The notes under the pieces are model-generated. The model did no database searches. It had not been told where the DNA came from and was given only the letters and a program-made list of their open reading frames with translations. Below are positions 8,665 to 18,418 of a stretch of DNA of 64,000 bases, one piece after another. Made by a program: the position numbers and the translations under genes. The stretch comes from Bacillota bacterium (GTDB taxonomy: Bacteria > Bacillota > Sulfobacillia > Sulfobacillales > JAIMBI01), in NCBI GenBank assembly GCA_021820465.1, contig JAKADP010000002.1, positions 48,456 to 112,455 of the forward strand. Reading direction: 5' to 3'. Every line of letters begins with the position of its first letter. Position 1 is the first letter of the stretch.

Positions 8665-10988
8665 ACGCCCACGGCCTTGAGCGGCTGGAGTGGGGGCGCC
8701 TAGTAGAGCGCCTGGCCGTCTATGCGGATACCCCCGCCGGCAAGGCCCGGGTGCTGGCGACCGTTCCCGACCCGCACGCGGATTGGCTGAGTGAGCAGCA
8801 GCGCCTGTACGCGGCGGCGGCCGTCCATGCGCCGCTCCAGCAGCTGTCCCTGGCGGGGGCGGTGGACTTGGAGCCGCTGGTCGCTCGGGCGCGGAAGGGG
8901 GGCATGCTGCCTGCCGACGCGCTGTGGTCGGTCATGGCCACGCTGGAGCGCGGCCAAGCCCTGAAGGCGGCGCTCGCCGGGGCGGACAGCGGCGAGCTCT
9001 CGGCCCACCTCGGGCACTTCGAAGTCCCGGGCGGCCTCCGGCAGCGCATCGGGGCGGCGATCGTGGAGTCGGGAGCGGTGAAGGACAGCGCGAGTCCGGC
9101 CCTGGAGCGCATCCGCCGCGACATGGCGCGCCTGGAGGCGGAGATTCAGGAGGTGCTTGACCGCCTCTTGCGGTCCCCGGCCTGGTCGGAGTACCTGCGG
9201 GAGCCCCTCGTAGCGCTGCGCCGCGGGCGGCGGGTGGTGCCTGTGAAGCGCTCGTTTGTCCACCAGGTGGGCGGCTTGGTGCATGACCAGTCGGGCAGCG
9301 GGCAGACGGTTTTCGTCGAGCCGGCCCCGGTGGTGGAGCGGCAAAACCGCATTGCCGAGCTGGCGGCCGCCGAGGGGGCCGAAATTCTCCGCATTCTTCG
9401 GCAGCTGACGGCGGAGGTGGCGGCGCAGGAGATGGCGCTGCTGGCCATGAACGGCGCTCTGCTGGCGGCGGATGTGCTGTTGGCCAAGCTCCGCTGGGCG
9501 AGGCAAGCGGGGGCGGCGCTGCCGCAGTTGAGCCAAGACAGGCTGACCCTGATAGACGCCCGCCACCCGCTGCTGGAGGAGCCCGTGCCGCTCACGGTCA
9601 GCGTGGGCGGCTCGCAGCGGGTGCTGGTGGTGACCGGACCAAACACGGGCGGCAAAACCGTAGCGCTGAAGACGGTCGGGCTGCTGGTGGCGCTGGCGCT
9701 GTCCGGATGGCCCGTGCCGGCGCACCCCGACAGCGAGGTTCCGCTGTTTCAGGATATGTTTGCCGATATTGGCGACGAACAAAGCTTGGAGCAAAATCTC
9801 TCCACGTTCTCGGGTCACGTGCGCCAGTTGGTGCCCGTGGTGGCGGGCGCTAAGCCTGGCGTGCTGGTGCTGCTGGACGAAATCGGCGCCGGCACGGATC
9901 CGGAGGAGGGCGCGGCGCTGGCTCTAGCCCTCGTCGACCACCTCTTGGACTCGGGGGCGACGGCCGTGGTGACCACGCATTACGCTCGGGTCAAGTTGCT
10001 GGCGTATCGCGATCCGCGCGTGCAGAACGCGCGGATGGACTTCGATCGAGAGCGCCTGATGCCAACCTACCGCCTGGTCATGGGGCAGCCGGGATCGTCG
10101 CAGGCCCTGTACATAGCCCGGCGCCTCGGACTTGACCCACAGATCCTGGACCGGGCGGAGCGGCATCTGGGTGAAGAAGGCGTCCGGGTGGACCGAGCCA
10201 TTGGCGAGCTGGAGCGGGTGGAGCGCGAGCTCGCGCAGGCGCGGGACGGGGTGGTGGCGGCCGAGCGGGCTCTGGCGGAGCGAGAAGCCGCCTTGAAGGC
10301 GGCTGAGGCGCGGCTGCTCGCCGAGCGAGCGAAGGATCGGGAGCGGCTGCGCCACGAGGTGCGCCGCCGGCTGGCTGACCTGGAGGCGCGGGCCGCGGCT
10401 GCGATCGCCGCGGCCCAAGCCGAGACGCGCGCCGAGCGGGAGCACGCGCTGGCGGCCCTGCGGGCGGAGATGAAGAGCTGGGGCCGCTTCGAACAGGAGC
10501 TCAGCGACGGGCCGACGCCCGCCCGCTCCGGGGCGCCGCTGGCGGTGGGGCAGGCGGTGAGCGCCGCCGAGCTTCCCGAGCCGGGCCGCATCCTGTCGAT
10601 CGAGCGCGGCCAGGCCACCGTCGAGGCGGCGGGGCGGCGCATTGTGCTGCCGGTGGCCAGCTTGGCTCCGGCCCGCAGCCCCCACCCCGCGCCGCGCCGC
10701 CGAGAACCCTCGCCCACGTGGGACGCGACGGGCATCGGCAGCGTGGGGATGGAGTGCGATCTGCGGGGCATGACCGTGCTGGAGGCGGTGGATGAGGTGG
10801 AGATGTATCTGGATCGCGCGGCCCGGGCGGGCCTGCCATTTGCCCGCCTGATCCACGGCCGAGGCACGGGGTCGCTCCGCCGGGCGGTCCAGGAGCATTT
10901 GGTGGGCCACCCGCATGTGGCCGGCTTTCGCTTGGGGCAGGCGGGCGAAGGCGGCGACGGCGTGACGGTGGTGCAGTTCCACCAGTGA
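8661..10988 (+). CDS. mutS2: Endonuclease MutS2 (recombination/ribosome-rescue ATPase)
   Basis: A 775-residue MutS2. The core and clamp helices lead to an ABC-type ATPase with Walker A TGPNTGGKTVALKT and Walker B VLLDEIGAGTDPEEGA, then a long coiled coil (about residues 510-610) and a C-terminal Smr nuclease domain (CDLRGMTVLEAVDEVEMYL, then LIHGRGTGSLRRAV). MutS2 acts on recombination intermediates and, in Bacillus, on collided ribosomes. The GTG start at 8661 is supported by the 4-base overlap with the preceding gene and by the family beginning (LERLEWGRLVERLA). The long stretch upstream in the same frame is not coding. Confidence 0.92.
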   Translation: MNAHGLERLEWGRLVERLAVYADTPAGKARVLATVPDPHADWLSEQQRLYAAAAVHAPLQQLSLAGAVDLEPLVARARKGGMLPADALWSVMATLERGQALKAALAGADSGELSAHLGHFEVPGGLRQRIGAAIVESGAVKDSASPALERIRRDMARLEAEIQEVLDRLLRSPAWSEYLREPLVALRRGRRVVPVKRSFVHQVGGLVHDQSGSGQTVFVEPAPVVERQNRIAELAAAEGAEILRILRQLTAEVAAQEMALLAMNGALLAADVLLAKLRWARQAGAALPQLSQDRLTLIDARHPLLEEPVPLTVSVGGSQRVLVVTGPNTGGKTVALKTVGLLVALALSGWPVPAHPDSEVPLFQDMFADIGDEQSLEQNLSTFSGHVRQLVPVVAGAKPGVLVLLDEIGAGTDPEEGAALALALVDHLLDSGATAVVTTHYARVKLLAYRDPRVQNARMDFDRERLMPTYRLVMGQPGSSQALYIARRLGLDPQILDRAERHLGEEGVRVDRAIGELERVERELAQARDGVVAAERALAEREAALKAAEARLLAERAKDRERLRHEVRRRLADLEARAAAAIAAAQAETRAEREHALAALRAEMKSWGRFEQELSDGPTPARSGAPLAVGQAVSAAELPEPGRILSIERGQATVEAAGRRIVLPVASLAPARSPHPAPRRREPSPTWDATGIGSVGMECDLRGMTVLEAVDEVEMYLDRAARAGLPFARLIHGRGTGSLRRAVQEHLVGHPHVAGFRLGQAGEGGDGVTVVQFHQ

Positions 10989-11043
10989 GGCGGCCCCGAC
11001 GGCGAGTCGAGCAGGCGGTCAGCCGAGGCGAAGGAGCGATGGC

Positions 11044-11508
11044 ATGGGATTGGGAGCGGGGTTTGATGCCCAAGGGCGCGTCGGGCCCACATTTGTGGGC
11101 ACCGTGTATCCGTTTCAGCTGGATCATATGGGGCACATCAACATCCAATTCTATGTGGGGTTGTTTGACCAAGCCTCGTGGGGCTTCTTTGCATGGATGG
11201 GGCTCACCGCTGATCGGATTAGGGCCGAAAACGTCGGCATGGCGGCGTTGGTGCAGGAGAATCGGTTTCTGGCGGAGCTGCAGCCGGGGGTGAGTTTAGA
11301 AGCCTGGACGCGTGTGCTGGCCACTTCGAATAAGACGGTGAGGTACCAGCACGACCTCCACCGGCGGGGCGGCGGCGACCCTCTGGTGGGGACGAGCGTC
11401 CTCACCGCAGCTTGCCTCGACCTCACCCGCCGCCGCGCCCGGCCGCTGCCGGACGACATTCGCCGGCGCCTGGACGACGCGGTCCACCGGGGCGGCGGCG
11501 GCCAGTGA
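11044..11508 (+). CDS. 4HBT-family acyl-CoA thioesterase
   Basis: A 154-residue hotdog-fold protein with the active-site stretch FQLDHMGHINIQFYVGLFD, a variant of the 4HBT motif in which Asp and the following Gly-His-(I/V)-Asn stretch form the catalytic helix. Such enzymes hydrolyse acyl-CoA thioesters; the closest pattern is the YbgC/betainyl-CoA thioesterase group, substrate unknown. ATG 11044 follows AAGGAG (11031-11036) with about 7 bases spacing. It stands between mutS2 and tyrS with no obvious functional link. Confidence 0.7.
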   Translation: MGLGAGFDAQGRVGPTFVGTVYPFQLDHMGHINIQFYVGLFDQASWGFFAWMGLTADRIRAENVGMAALVQENRFLAELQPGVSLEAWTRVLATSNKTVRYQHDLHRRGGGDPLVGTSVLTAACLDLTRRRARPLPDDIRRRLDDAVHRGGGGQ

Positions 11509-11668
11509 TTCCGCGCAAAGGGAGCCGCAGCAAGATGCGTTGGGGGGCACCTATGCTATGATCGCGCCAATTGCAAACTGTGCGGTTGATCCAGCGGCGC
11601 GCCGGGCCACGGCGCGTGTCGGCGGCGGCCCCCGCAGCGCATCGGCCGGGAAGGAGTTGGACCCACGC

Positions 11669-12886
11669 GTGAACGAGGTGCCGCCGTCTGTGCAGCGAGA
11701 GGCCGAGCGTCAGCTGGAGTGGCTAGTCGCCGGAGCCCTCGAGGTGCTGCAGCGCGACGAGCTGTTGGCCCGCTTGGCAGAGTCCCTCTGCACCAACCGC
11801 CCGCTGACCATTAAATTAGGATTGGACCCGACGGCGCCCGACATCCATCTGGGCCATGTCTTGGTGCTGGACAAGTTGCGCCAATTCCAGGACCTGGGGC
11901 ACCGGGTTGTGCTGATTATTGGGGACTTTACCGCCCGCATCGGGGACCCGAGCGGGCGTAGCCAGACGCGCCCCGCGCTCTCCGGTGAGGCCATTGCCGC
12001 GTTTGGACAGACGTATCTGGAGCAGGCCACGAAGATTCTGGATCCTGCTCGGCTGGAGTTGCGCCACAACCATGAGTGGCTGGCGCCCTTAGGGCTGGCC
12101 GATCTCATGGCGCTGATGTCGCGCATCACGCTGGCCCGCATGCTGGAGCGCGAGGATTTCCACACGCGCATGGCGGCCCACCAGCCGCTGCACCTGCACG
12201 AGTTGCTGTATCCCGTGATGCAGGCTTACGACTCGGTGGCCATTGAGGCGGATGTGGAGCTGGGCGGGCTGGATCAGAAGTTCAATTTCATGACGGCACG
12301 CCAGATCCAGGAGGCATCGGGCCAGGCTCCCGAGGTGGCCCTCCTGATGCCCATGCTGGTGGGGCTGGATGGCACCAAAAAAATGAGCAAGAGCCTGGGC
12401 AACTATGTGGGCATTACGGACGCCCCCGCCGACATGTATGGCAAAACCATGTCGGTGCCCGACGCGCTGGTGGCGTCGTGGGGTGAGCGCGTGCTGGGCT
12501 GGCAGCCGGGCGACGCGGAGCGCCGCTTGGCTGGTGGTGAGCACCCGCGCGACCTCAAGGCCTCGCTCGCCGAAGGGGTGGTGGCGCGCTTCCATGGCGC
12601 CCAGGCCGCCGAAGAGGCGGCACAGGCCTTTCGGCAGACGTTTCGGGACGGGGAGGTGCCGGCCGACGCGCCGCAGATACCGCTGCCGGACGGCGCCGGC
12701 GCCGTAGCGGCGCTCGATATGGTGGCGGCGCTGCCAGGCGTGGGCTCGCGGGGGGAGGCCCGTCGCCTCCTGCAGCAAGGTGGGGTGACCGTGGATGGCC
12801 AGCGTGTCGACCTGGGAGACGTGGTGGCGGTGGCTCCCGGCAGTTGGGTGCGCATCGGGCGGCGGCGCTTTTTTCGGTATCAGTAA
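11669..12886 (+). CDS. tyrS: Tyrosine--tRNA ligase
   Basis: A 405-residue class I synthetase that charges tRNA-Tyr. The HIGH-type motif is HLGH (in DPTAPDIHLGHVLVLDKLRQ) and the KMSKS motif appears as KKMSKSLGNYVG. A C-terminal S4-like RNA-binding domain (LPGVGSRGEARRLLQQGGV) is present. GTG 11669 is chosen because the protein then starts like its family; AAGGAG at 11651-11656 is 12 bases away, a long spacing, and GTG 11678 is possible. The upstream region (11509-11668) has no T-box sequence, unlike pheS; a TATGAT at 11557-11562 is a weak -10 candidate. Confidence 0.93.
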   Translation: MNEVPPSVQREAERQLEWLVAGALEVLQRDELLARLAESLCTNRPLTIKLGLDPTAPDIHLGHVLVLDKLRQFQDLGHRVVLIIGDFTARIGDPSGRSQTRPALSGEAIAAFGQTYLEQATKILDPARLELRHNHEWLAPLGLADLMALMSRITLARMLEREDFHTRMAAHQPLHLHELLYPVMQAYDSVAIEADVELGGLDQKFNFMTARQIQEASGQAPEVALLMPMLVGLDGTKKMSKSLGNYVGITDAPADMYGKTMSVPDALVASWGERVLGWQPGDAERRLAGGEHPRDLKASLAEGVVARFHGAQAAEEAAQAFRQTFRDGEVPADAPQIPLPDGAGAVAALDMVAALPGVGSRGEARRLLQQGGVTVDGQRVDLGDVVAVAPGSWVRIGRRRFFRYQ

Positions 12887-12904
12887 AGGCGAGGTGACGG
12901 CAGG

Positions 12905-13639
12905 GTGGCGGCACGCGAAGAAGAAATGCTTGGATGGAAGCGATTGGAGCAAGGCCAGCTGGAGCGGGCGGAAGGGCACTTTCGGCGCTGTCTGGAAATG
13001 GACCCGGATCGCGTAGAAGCGTTAAATGGCTTGGGCCAGGTGTATATGGCGTGGGATGAGCTGGACGAGGCGGCCGAACTGTTCCAGATGGCGCTGGCCA
13101 TCGCGGAGCCGCGGCTTCCGCGCGGCAAGCGCCGCACGGGGTGGCATGACCCCCATGTGCGGCCCTACCTCAGGAGCCTGCACCTCTTGGCCATGACGCG
13201 CATCCGACGGGGGGCGTACGAATCCGCCGCTGAGCCCCTGGAGACGATGCTGGCCTGGGATGCTACGGGAGTGGACGGGGAGGCGTACCTGCTGCTGGGC
13301 CAGTGCCGCCAGCGCTTGGGTCAGGTGGAAGTGGCGGATGCGTGCTATGAGAAGGCGCGCCTGAAGCACCCTCATGCCTGGTATCTCTACGGATTGACGC
13401 GGCTCTTGCTGGGGCACCGCCCGGAGGCGGCCCACTGCTTTAAGGCGGCCGTCGATGTCGTGCCGGAGGTGGCGCCGCTTCTGGCGTTTTATCCGCGCGT
13501 GGTCGGCATCGGCGGCGAGGGCGTTCCCCGCCACCGCCAGGCCGTGCAGTTTGTGAATGCCACCGTCGACCTGTTTACCCGCGACAGCCGAGCGCTGCTG
13601 CGCTCGCTTCTCACGGGCGAAGTGGCCAGCGCCCAGTGA
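12905..13639 (+). CDS. TPR-repeat protein
   Basis: A 244-residue soluble protein made mostly of tetratricopeptide helices. Clear repeats are seen at about residues 8-45 (AEGHFRRCLEMDPDRVEALNG) and about 110-175 (AYLLLGQCRQRLGQVEVADA). TPRs mediate protein-protein contacts; no enzymatic motif is visible. The GTG start at 12905 is used; an ATG lies at 12926. The stop overlaps the nadE start by 4 bases, so the two are coupled, but a functional link to NAD synthesis is not evident. Confidence 0.75.
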   Translation: MAAREEEMLGWKRLEQGQLERAEGHFRRCLEMDPDRVEALNGLGQVYMAWDELDEAAELFQMALAIAEPRLPRGKRRTGWHDPHVRPYLRSLHLLAMTRIRRGAYESAAEPLETMLAWDATGVDGEAYLLLGQCRQRLGQVEVADACYEKARLKHPHAWYLYGLTRLLLGHRPEAAHCFKAAVDVVPEVAPLLAFYPRVVGIGGEGVPRHRQAVQFVNATVDLFTRDSRALLRSLLTGEVASAQ

Positions 13640-15396
13640 CCGGCCGCGAGGCGGACCCCATGACGCCCCCAGGCGACAGCCCGGCGCGCGTGCTGCGCGT
13701 GGGGCTGGCGCAGATTAACACCCTGGTCGGCGATCCCGCCGGCAATGGGCGGCGGGTGGCGGCGGCTGTGGATGAGGCCGCGTCGCAGGGCGTGGGCGTG
13801 CTGGTATTTCCGGAGCTGACGCTCTCAGGCTATCCCCCAGAGGATTTGCTCTTGCGCGCGGACTTTTTGGCCGCATGTGAGCAGGAGCTGGCCCGGGTGG
13901 CCGTGGCGAGTCGGGCGGTGCCGCTGGTGTTAGTGGGATTGCCGCGCGTCGGCCCCGGGGGATTGGAAAACAGTGCAGCGGCGCTGGCCGGCGGCAGGGT
14001 GGTGGCTTGCTATGCCAAGCAGCACCTGCCCAACTATGGCGTGTTTGACGAGGTCCGCTACTTTACCGCAGGCCAGGCTCCCTTGGTCCTGGCGCTCGCG
14101 GGCTGGCGCATTGGGGTCACCATCTGCGAGGATCTGTGGGTGTCGGACGGCCCGTGGCTCGAGGAGGCGCGCGCCGGCGCTGAGCTGTTGGTCAACCTGT
14201 CCGCTTCCCCCTACCAGCGGGGCCGACCCCGGCTGCGGGACCAAATGTTGGGGGTCCGCGCCCTGGACGGCGAGGCGTACGTGGCCTCGTGCAATTTGGT
14301 GGGGGGCCAGGATGAGCTGGTCTTTGATGGGACATCGGGGATTTACGACCCCGATGGCACCGCCCGGGCCCGGGCGGCCAGCTTCCAGGAGGTGTTGGTG
14401 GTCGCGGATCTTGACCCCACCCGGGTCGGGCATCGCCGCCGGCTGGATCGCCGCTGGCGCACCGGGGAGGCGGTCCCGGTGGTGGAAGTCCGCGGCGCCC
14501 CGGAGCCGCGGCCGGCGGCGCCCGCCGAGCCGAATGTGGTGCCCTGGCTGGACTCGGTGTCCGAGCTGCGCCAGGCTCTCGTTCTGGGCCTGCGCGACTA
14601 TGTGGCCAAGAATGGGTTTCCTGGCGTGGTGCTGGGGCTGTCGGGCGGCATCGACTCGTCCGTGGCGGCGGTGCTGGCGGCGGATGCACTGGGCGCCGCC
14701 CGCGTCCACGGGGTGTTTCTCCCCTCGGCCATCACGTCGGCCGAAAGCCGGGAGGATGCCCAGCAGCTGGCGTCCGCACTGGGCATCGACTACCGGGAAA
14801 TTGCCATTGCGGCGTCGTTTGAGGCGGTGCGGGCGGCGTTGGCCCCGTCGTTCGGCGACCGGCCGTGGGACGTGGCTGAGGAAAACTTGCAGGCTCGGCT
14901 GCGCGGCTTGCTGTGGATGGGCTTGTCCAACAAGTTTGGGTGGCTGGTGCTGGTGACCGGCAACAAGAGCGAAATGGCCACGGGCTATGCGACTCTATAC
15001 GGGGATATGGCCGGGGGGCTGGCGGTTCTCAAGGATGTCTATAAGGAAGACGTGTATGCGCTGGCCCGCCACATGAACGCCGAGCAGATGGTGGTGCCGG
15101 CGCGGGTGCTGGAAAAGCCGCCGTCCGCCGAGCTGTCCCCCAATCAGCAGGATCAGGACAGCCTGCCTCCCTACCCGGTCCTCGACCCCATCCTGCGCGC
15201 TTACGTCGAAGAGGACTTATCCCCGGAGGCGCTGGCGGCGCGCGGGATGGATCCCGCCGCGGTCGACTTGGCGGTGCGCCTGGTGAACCGGTCCGAGTAC
15301 AAGCGCCGCCAGGCGCCGATCGGGATTCGGGTGAGCGGGCGGGCCTTTGGCCGCGACCGCCGCATGCCTGTGACCGGGCACTTTCCCCGCCGCTGA
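13636..15396 (+). CDS. nadE: Glutamine-dependent NAD+ synthetase
   Basis: A 586-residue two-domain enzyme converting nicotinate adenine dinucleotide to NAD+ with glutamine as ammonia donor. The N-terminal nitrilase-type glutaminase has the Glu in FPELTLSGYPPEDLL, the Lys in AKQHLPNYGVFDE and the Cys in GVTICEDLW. The C-terminal synthetase (from about residue 300) has the ATP loop GLSGGIDSSVAAVLAADALG. The GTG start at 13636 is supported by the GTGA overlap with the TPR gene; ATG 13660 would shorten it by 8 residues. Confidence 0.93.
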   Translation: MTGREADPMTPPGDSPARVLRVGLAQINTLVGDPAGNGRRVAAAVDEAASQGVGVLVFPELTLSGYPPEDLLLRADFLAACEQELARVAVASRAVPLVLVGLPRVGPGGLENSAAALAGGRVVACYAKQHLPNYGVFDEVRYFTAGQAPLVLALAGWRIGVTICEDLWVSDGPWLEEARAGAELLVNLSASPYQRGRPRLRDQMLGVRALDGEAYVASCNLVGGQDELVFDGTSGIYDPDGTARARAASFQEVLVVADLDPTRVGHRRRLDRRWRTGEAVPVVEVRGAPEPRPAAPAEPNVVPWLDSVSELRQALVLGLRDYVAKNGFPGVVLGLSGGIDSSVAAVLAADALGAARVHGVFLPSAITSAESREDAQQLASALGIDYREIAIAASFEAVRAALAPSFGDRPWDVAEENLQARLRGLLWMGLSNKFGWLVLVTGNKSEMATGYATLYGDMAGGLAVLKDVYKEDVYALARHMNAEQMVVPARVLEKPPSAELSPNQQDQDSLPPYPVLDPILRAYVEEDLSPEALAARGMDPAAVDLAVRLVNRSEYKRRQAPIGIRVSGRAFGRDRRMPVTGHFPRR

Positions 15397-15418
15397 CCCT
15401 CCAGCGCGGGTCGTCCGA

Positions 15419-15424
15419 TACAAT
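15419..15424 (+). promoter_or_regulatory. Candidate -10 box upstream of yebC
   Basis: TACAAT lies 63 bases before the yebC start in the 90-base gap after nadE. No convincing -35 sits at the right distance; CTGACC at 15393-15398 would need a 20-base spacer. It is the best candidate start for a yebC-ruvCAB transcript. Confidence 0.3.
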
Positions 15425-15486
15425 AGGGCAGAAGTCATGCGCGGAGGGCCCAGGAGCGCGGTGCCGCGCAGGGAAGGGAGGTACCC

Positions 15487-16230
15487 ATGTCCGGTCATTC
15501 CAAGTGGGCCAACATCAAGCGCAAGAAAGCGAAAGTGGACGAAGCCAAGGGAGCGACGTTTTCTCGCCTGACGAAGGACGTGGCCTCGGCCGCCCGCCAA
15601 GGCGGCGGCAACCCGGACACCAACTTCAAGCTGCGGCTGGCGATTGCTAAGGCCAAGGAGCAAAACGTCCCGACCGCCAACATCGAGCGGGCGATCCTGC
15701 GAGCCACTGGCCAGATGCAGGGGGTCACGTACGAAGAAGGCATTTATGAGGGGTATGGTCCAGGCGGGGCGGCCCTGCTTTTGGAAATCCTGACGGACAA
15801 CCGCAACCGGACGGCCGGGGAGGTGCGCCATCTGTTCAGCCGCCATGGCGGCACCCTGTCGGAGAGCGGGTCGGTGCTGTGGATGTTTGAGCAGAAAGGC
15901 CGGCTGTCCGTTCCCAAAAGCGCGGCCCTTAGCGAAGAGGCGCTGTTGGAAGCCGTGCTGGAGGCGGGGGGCGAGGATCTGGGCGGCGACGACGAAGAGT
16001 GGGAGGTTATCACGGCGGCCGACACGCTGGATGTGGTCCATCGTGCGCTGGAAGACGCCGGCATCACCATTGACGCCGCCAGCCTGGTGCGGGTGCCCAG
16101 CACCACCGTGGAGGTGCTGGGGCCGGACCAGGACCGCCTGCTGCGCCTCATGGAGCTATTGGAGGAGCACGACGACGTGCAGCGCGTCTACACGAATGCG
16201 CTGTTTGCCGATGACGACGGCGACGCGTGA
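15487..16230 (+). CDS. yebC: YebC/PmpR-family DNA-binding regulator
   Basis: A 247-residue protein beginning MSGHSKWANIKRKKAKVDEA, the hallmark start of the YebC family, with the conserved YEGYGPGGAALLLEILTDN segment. Family members act as transcription regulators, and some YebC-type proteins assist translation of difficult sequences. A strong AAGGGAGG precedes the ATG. It precedes ruvC, as in many bacteria, and overlaps it by 4 bases. Confidence 0.93.
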   Translation: MSGHSKWANIKRKKAKVDEAKGATFSRLTKDVASAARQGGGNPDTNFKLRLAIAKAKEQNVPTANIERAILRATGQMQGVTYEEGIYEGYGPGGAALLLEILTDNRNRTAGEVRHLFSRHGGTLSESGSVLWMFEQKGRLSVPKSAALSEEALLEAVLEAGGEDLGGDDEEWEVITAADTLDVVHRALEDAGITIDAASLVRVPSTTVEVLGPDQDRLLRLMELLEEHDDVQRVYTNALFADDDGDA

Positions 16231-16709
16231 GCCGGGTTTTCGGGATTGACCCGGGAGTGGCCCGCCTGGGCTACGGGGTGCTGGACGAGGGGCCCGGCGG
16301 GCGCGTTTCCGTGGTGGGGTTTGGGGTGATTGCCACGGAGCCGGGCGAGGTGGGCCCGCGGCTGGTGCGGGTGTTTTCCGAGCTGGAAGCGCTCTTGGCC
16401 GAGACGCGCCCGGATGTGTCGGCCGTGGAGCAGCTGTTCTTTGGGCAGAACACCACCACCGCGCTGCTGGTCAGCCAGGCGCGCGGGGTGGCGCTCCTGG
16501 CGCTGGCGCGCGCGGGGGTGCCGGTGCGCGAGGTGACGCCCTCCCAGGTCAAGCAGGCGGTGACGGGCTGGGGCCGGGCGGACAAGCGCCAGGTGCAGGC
16601 GATGGTGGCGCGGCTGTTGAGCCTGTCGGCGGTCCCCGAGCCCGATGATGCGGCCGACGCGCTGGCGGTGGCCTGGAGTGCCTTGGGCACTCGGGATCGG
16701 ATGCGATGA
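16227..16709 (+). CDS. ruvC: Crossover junction endodeoxyribonuclease RuvC
   Basis: A 160-residue Holliday-junction resolvase. The RNase H-like acidic residues can be placed at D8 (FGIDPG), E68 (AVEQLFFGQN) and D141/D144 (EPDDAADALA), matching the family tetrad. It cleaves junctions branch-migrated by RuvAB. The GTG start at 16227 overlaps the yebC stop, and its end overlaps ruvA as ATGA, so yebC-ruvC-ruvA-ruvB is one coupled unit. Confidence 0.95.
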   Translation: MSRVFGIDPGVARLGYGVLDEGPGGRVSVVGFGVIATEPGEVGPRLVRVFSELEALLAETRPDVSAVEQLFFGQNTTTALLVSQARGVALLALARAGVPVREVTPSQVKQAVTGWGRADKRQVQAMVARLLSLSAVPEPDDAADALAVAWSALGTRDRMR

Positions 16710-17329
16710 TCGACTACGTGAAGGGAACCGTGGCGGCGCGGGCCGCGGGCCGCGTGGTGGTGGAGACCAGCGGGGGCTTGGGGCTGGAGCTTTTGGTGCC
16801 GTCGTCCACCGGCGTGCGCCTGCCCGAGCCGGGGCACCCCGTGAAGCTGTACACCCACCTGGCCATTCGCGAGGACAGTTGGCAGATGGCGGGCTTCCTG
16901 ACGGCTGAGGAGCGCGAGGTGTTCCTGGCGCTCTTGGCCGTCAGTGGCGTGGGCATGAAGGTGGCGCTGGCGGTGCTGGGGCACGTCAAGCCAGCTGGCC
17001 TCAGGACCGCCGTGGCCGATGGCGACTGGAAGGCGCTCACCGCCGTCACGGGCGTCGGCACTAAGCTGGCGCAGCGCCTCGTGGTTGAGCTGCGGGGCGT
17101 GTTGGCGGCCGGGCCCCAAGAGGTGCCCGCCGCGGCGCGGCCGCCGGTGGCCACGGACGAAGTGGTCGAAGGACTCATGGCGCTCGGCTATACTGGGGCA
17201 GAGGCGGCCGCGGCCGTGGCCGGCACGGAGGGCCCGGCGCCGGAGCGGCTGCGCGAGGCTTTGCGTCGGTTGGATTCGGGGAGGGGAGTGGGCGTGGCGG
17301 ATGCCGACAGGCGCGAGGGAAATGCCTGA
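16706..17329 (+). CDS. ruvA: Holliday junction DNA helicase subunit RuvA
   Basis: A 207-residue RuvA. The N-terminal OB domain begins [20 protein letters not shown]. Helix-hairpin-helix motifs follow ([17 protein letters not shown], then [20 protein letters not shown]), and a C-terminal RuvB-contacting domain ends the protein ([20 protein letters not shown]). It binds four-way junctions and targets RuvB. It overlaps ruvC by 4 bases and ruvB by 8. Confidence 0.95.
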   Translation: MIDYVKGTVAARAAGRVVVETSGGLGLELLVPSSTGVRLPEPGHPVKLYTHLAIREDSWQMAGFLTAEEREVFLALLAVSGVGMKVALAVLGHVKPAGLRTAVADGDWKALTAVTGVGTKLAQRLVVELRGVLAAGPQEVPAAARPPVATDEVVEGLMALGYTGAEAAAAVAGTEGPAPERLREALRRLDSGRGVGVADADRREGNA

Positions 17330-18359
17330 GCGGACGGTGTCGGGCGGACCACTGTCGGGGGATTTGCCGATGGATCCGACCCTCCGGCCGACGCGGCTCG
17401 GAGAGTACGTGGGTCAGCGGCAAGTCACCGAGCGTCTCGGCGTGTTCGTGGAAGCTGCGCTGGCGCGCGGCGAGGCGCTGGACCACGTCTTGCTGTACGG
17501 CCCGCCCGGCTTGGGAAAAACCACGCTGGCGCACATCATCGCCAACGAGCTGGGATCGGGCATTCGCGTCACCAGCGGTCCTGCCATCGAGCGGGCTGGC
17601 GATCTGGCCGCGATTCTCACGAATCTGGATGAGCGGGACGTCCTGTTTATTGACGAGATCCACCGCCTAAACCGCGCTGTCGAAGAAGTGCTGTACCCGG
17701 CCATGGAGGATTATGCGCTGGATCTGGTCCTGGGCAAGGGCCCCAGTGCCCGGTCGGTGCGCCTGGACCTGCCTCGCTTTACGCTGGTGGGAGCCACCAC
17801 GCGCGCGGGCATGCTCACCTCCCCCCTGCGCGATCGGTTTGGCGTCATCCTGCACCTGGACTTTTATCCGGTGGACGAGCTGGCGGAGATTGTGGCGCGG
17901 ACGAGCCGCGTGCTGGGCATCGAGCTGGCCCCGCCCCTGACCCAGGAGGTGGCGCGGCGGAGCCGCGGCACCCCGCGGGTGGCCAACCGCCTCCTGCGCC
18001 GCCTGCGCGACTACGCGGATGTGCGCGCAGGCGGTGTGCTGACGTCGGCGGTGCTGGAGGAGGGCCTGGCTCTTTTGGAAGTGGACCAGTACGGCCTGGA
18101 CCTCGTGGACCGGCGCGTGCTGTGGGCGGTCGCCGATCGCTATGGCGGCGGCCCGGTCGGCCTGGAGACGCTGGCCGCCTCGGTGGGGGAAGAGCCTTCG
18201 ACCCTGGAAGATGTGGTGGAGCCCTATCTGCTGCAGATGGGCCTGCTGGAGCGCACGCCCCGTGGCCGGCAGCTGACGGCCACGGGACTCAAGTATTTGG
18301 GCCAAGACCCCCGGGGGCGCGCTCAGCTCGCGCTGCCGGATCCAGACGTCCGCTCGTGA
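17322..18359 (+). CDS. ruvB: Holliday junction ATP-dependent helicase RuvB
   Basis: A 345-residue AAA+ motor that drives branch migration with RuvA. Walker A is [12 protein letters not shown], Walker [11 protein letters not shown], the sensor/arginine-finger region [18 protein letters not shown], and a C-terminal winged helix follows ([11 protein letters not shown]). ATG 17322 is chosen because GCGAGGGA precedes it and it overlaps the ruvA end; upstream residues in the same frame do not look like RuvB. Confidence 0.96.
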   Translation: MPERTVSGGPLSGDLPMDPTLRPTRLGEYVGQRQVTERLGVFVEAALARGEALDHVLLYGPPGLGKTTLAHIIANELGSGIRVTSGPAIERAGDLAAILTNLDERDVLFIDEIHRLNRAVEEVLYPAMEDYALDLVLGKGPSARSVRLDLPRFTLVGATTRAGMLTSPLRDRFGVILHLDFYPVDELAEIVARTSRVLGIELAPPLTQEVARRSRGTPRVANRLLRRLRDYADVRAGGVLTSAVLEEGLALLEVDQYGLDLVDRRVLWAVADRYGGGPVGLETLAASVGEEPSTLEDVVEPYLLQMGLLERTPRGRQLTATGLKYLGQDPRGRAQLALPDPDVRS

Positions 18360-18418
18360 CTGGGCGCAAATTGCCCCAGGGCGGCGAATCTTCTGATGAG
18401 ACGGTGAGGTGAACCAGT

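Noticed and set aside
11509-11668. Possible T-box leader before tyrS
   Set aside because: No GGTGG..CCGCG T-box sequence and no terminator hairpin with T-run are present.
15456-15469. GCGCGGTGCCGCGC near-palindrome before yebC
   Set aside because: The two-base centre is too small for a hairpin, there is no T-run, and such GC palindromes are common here.
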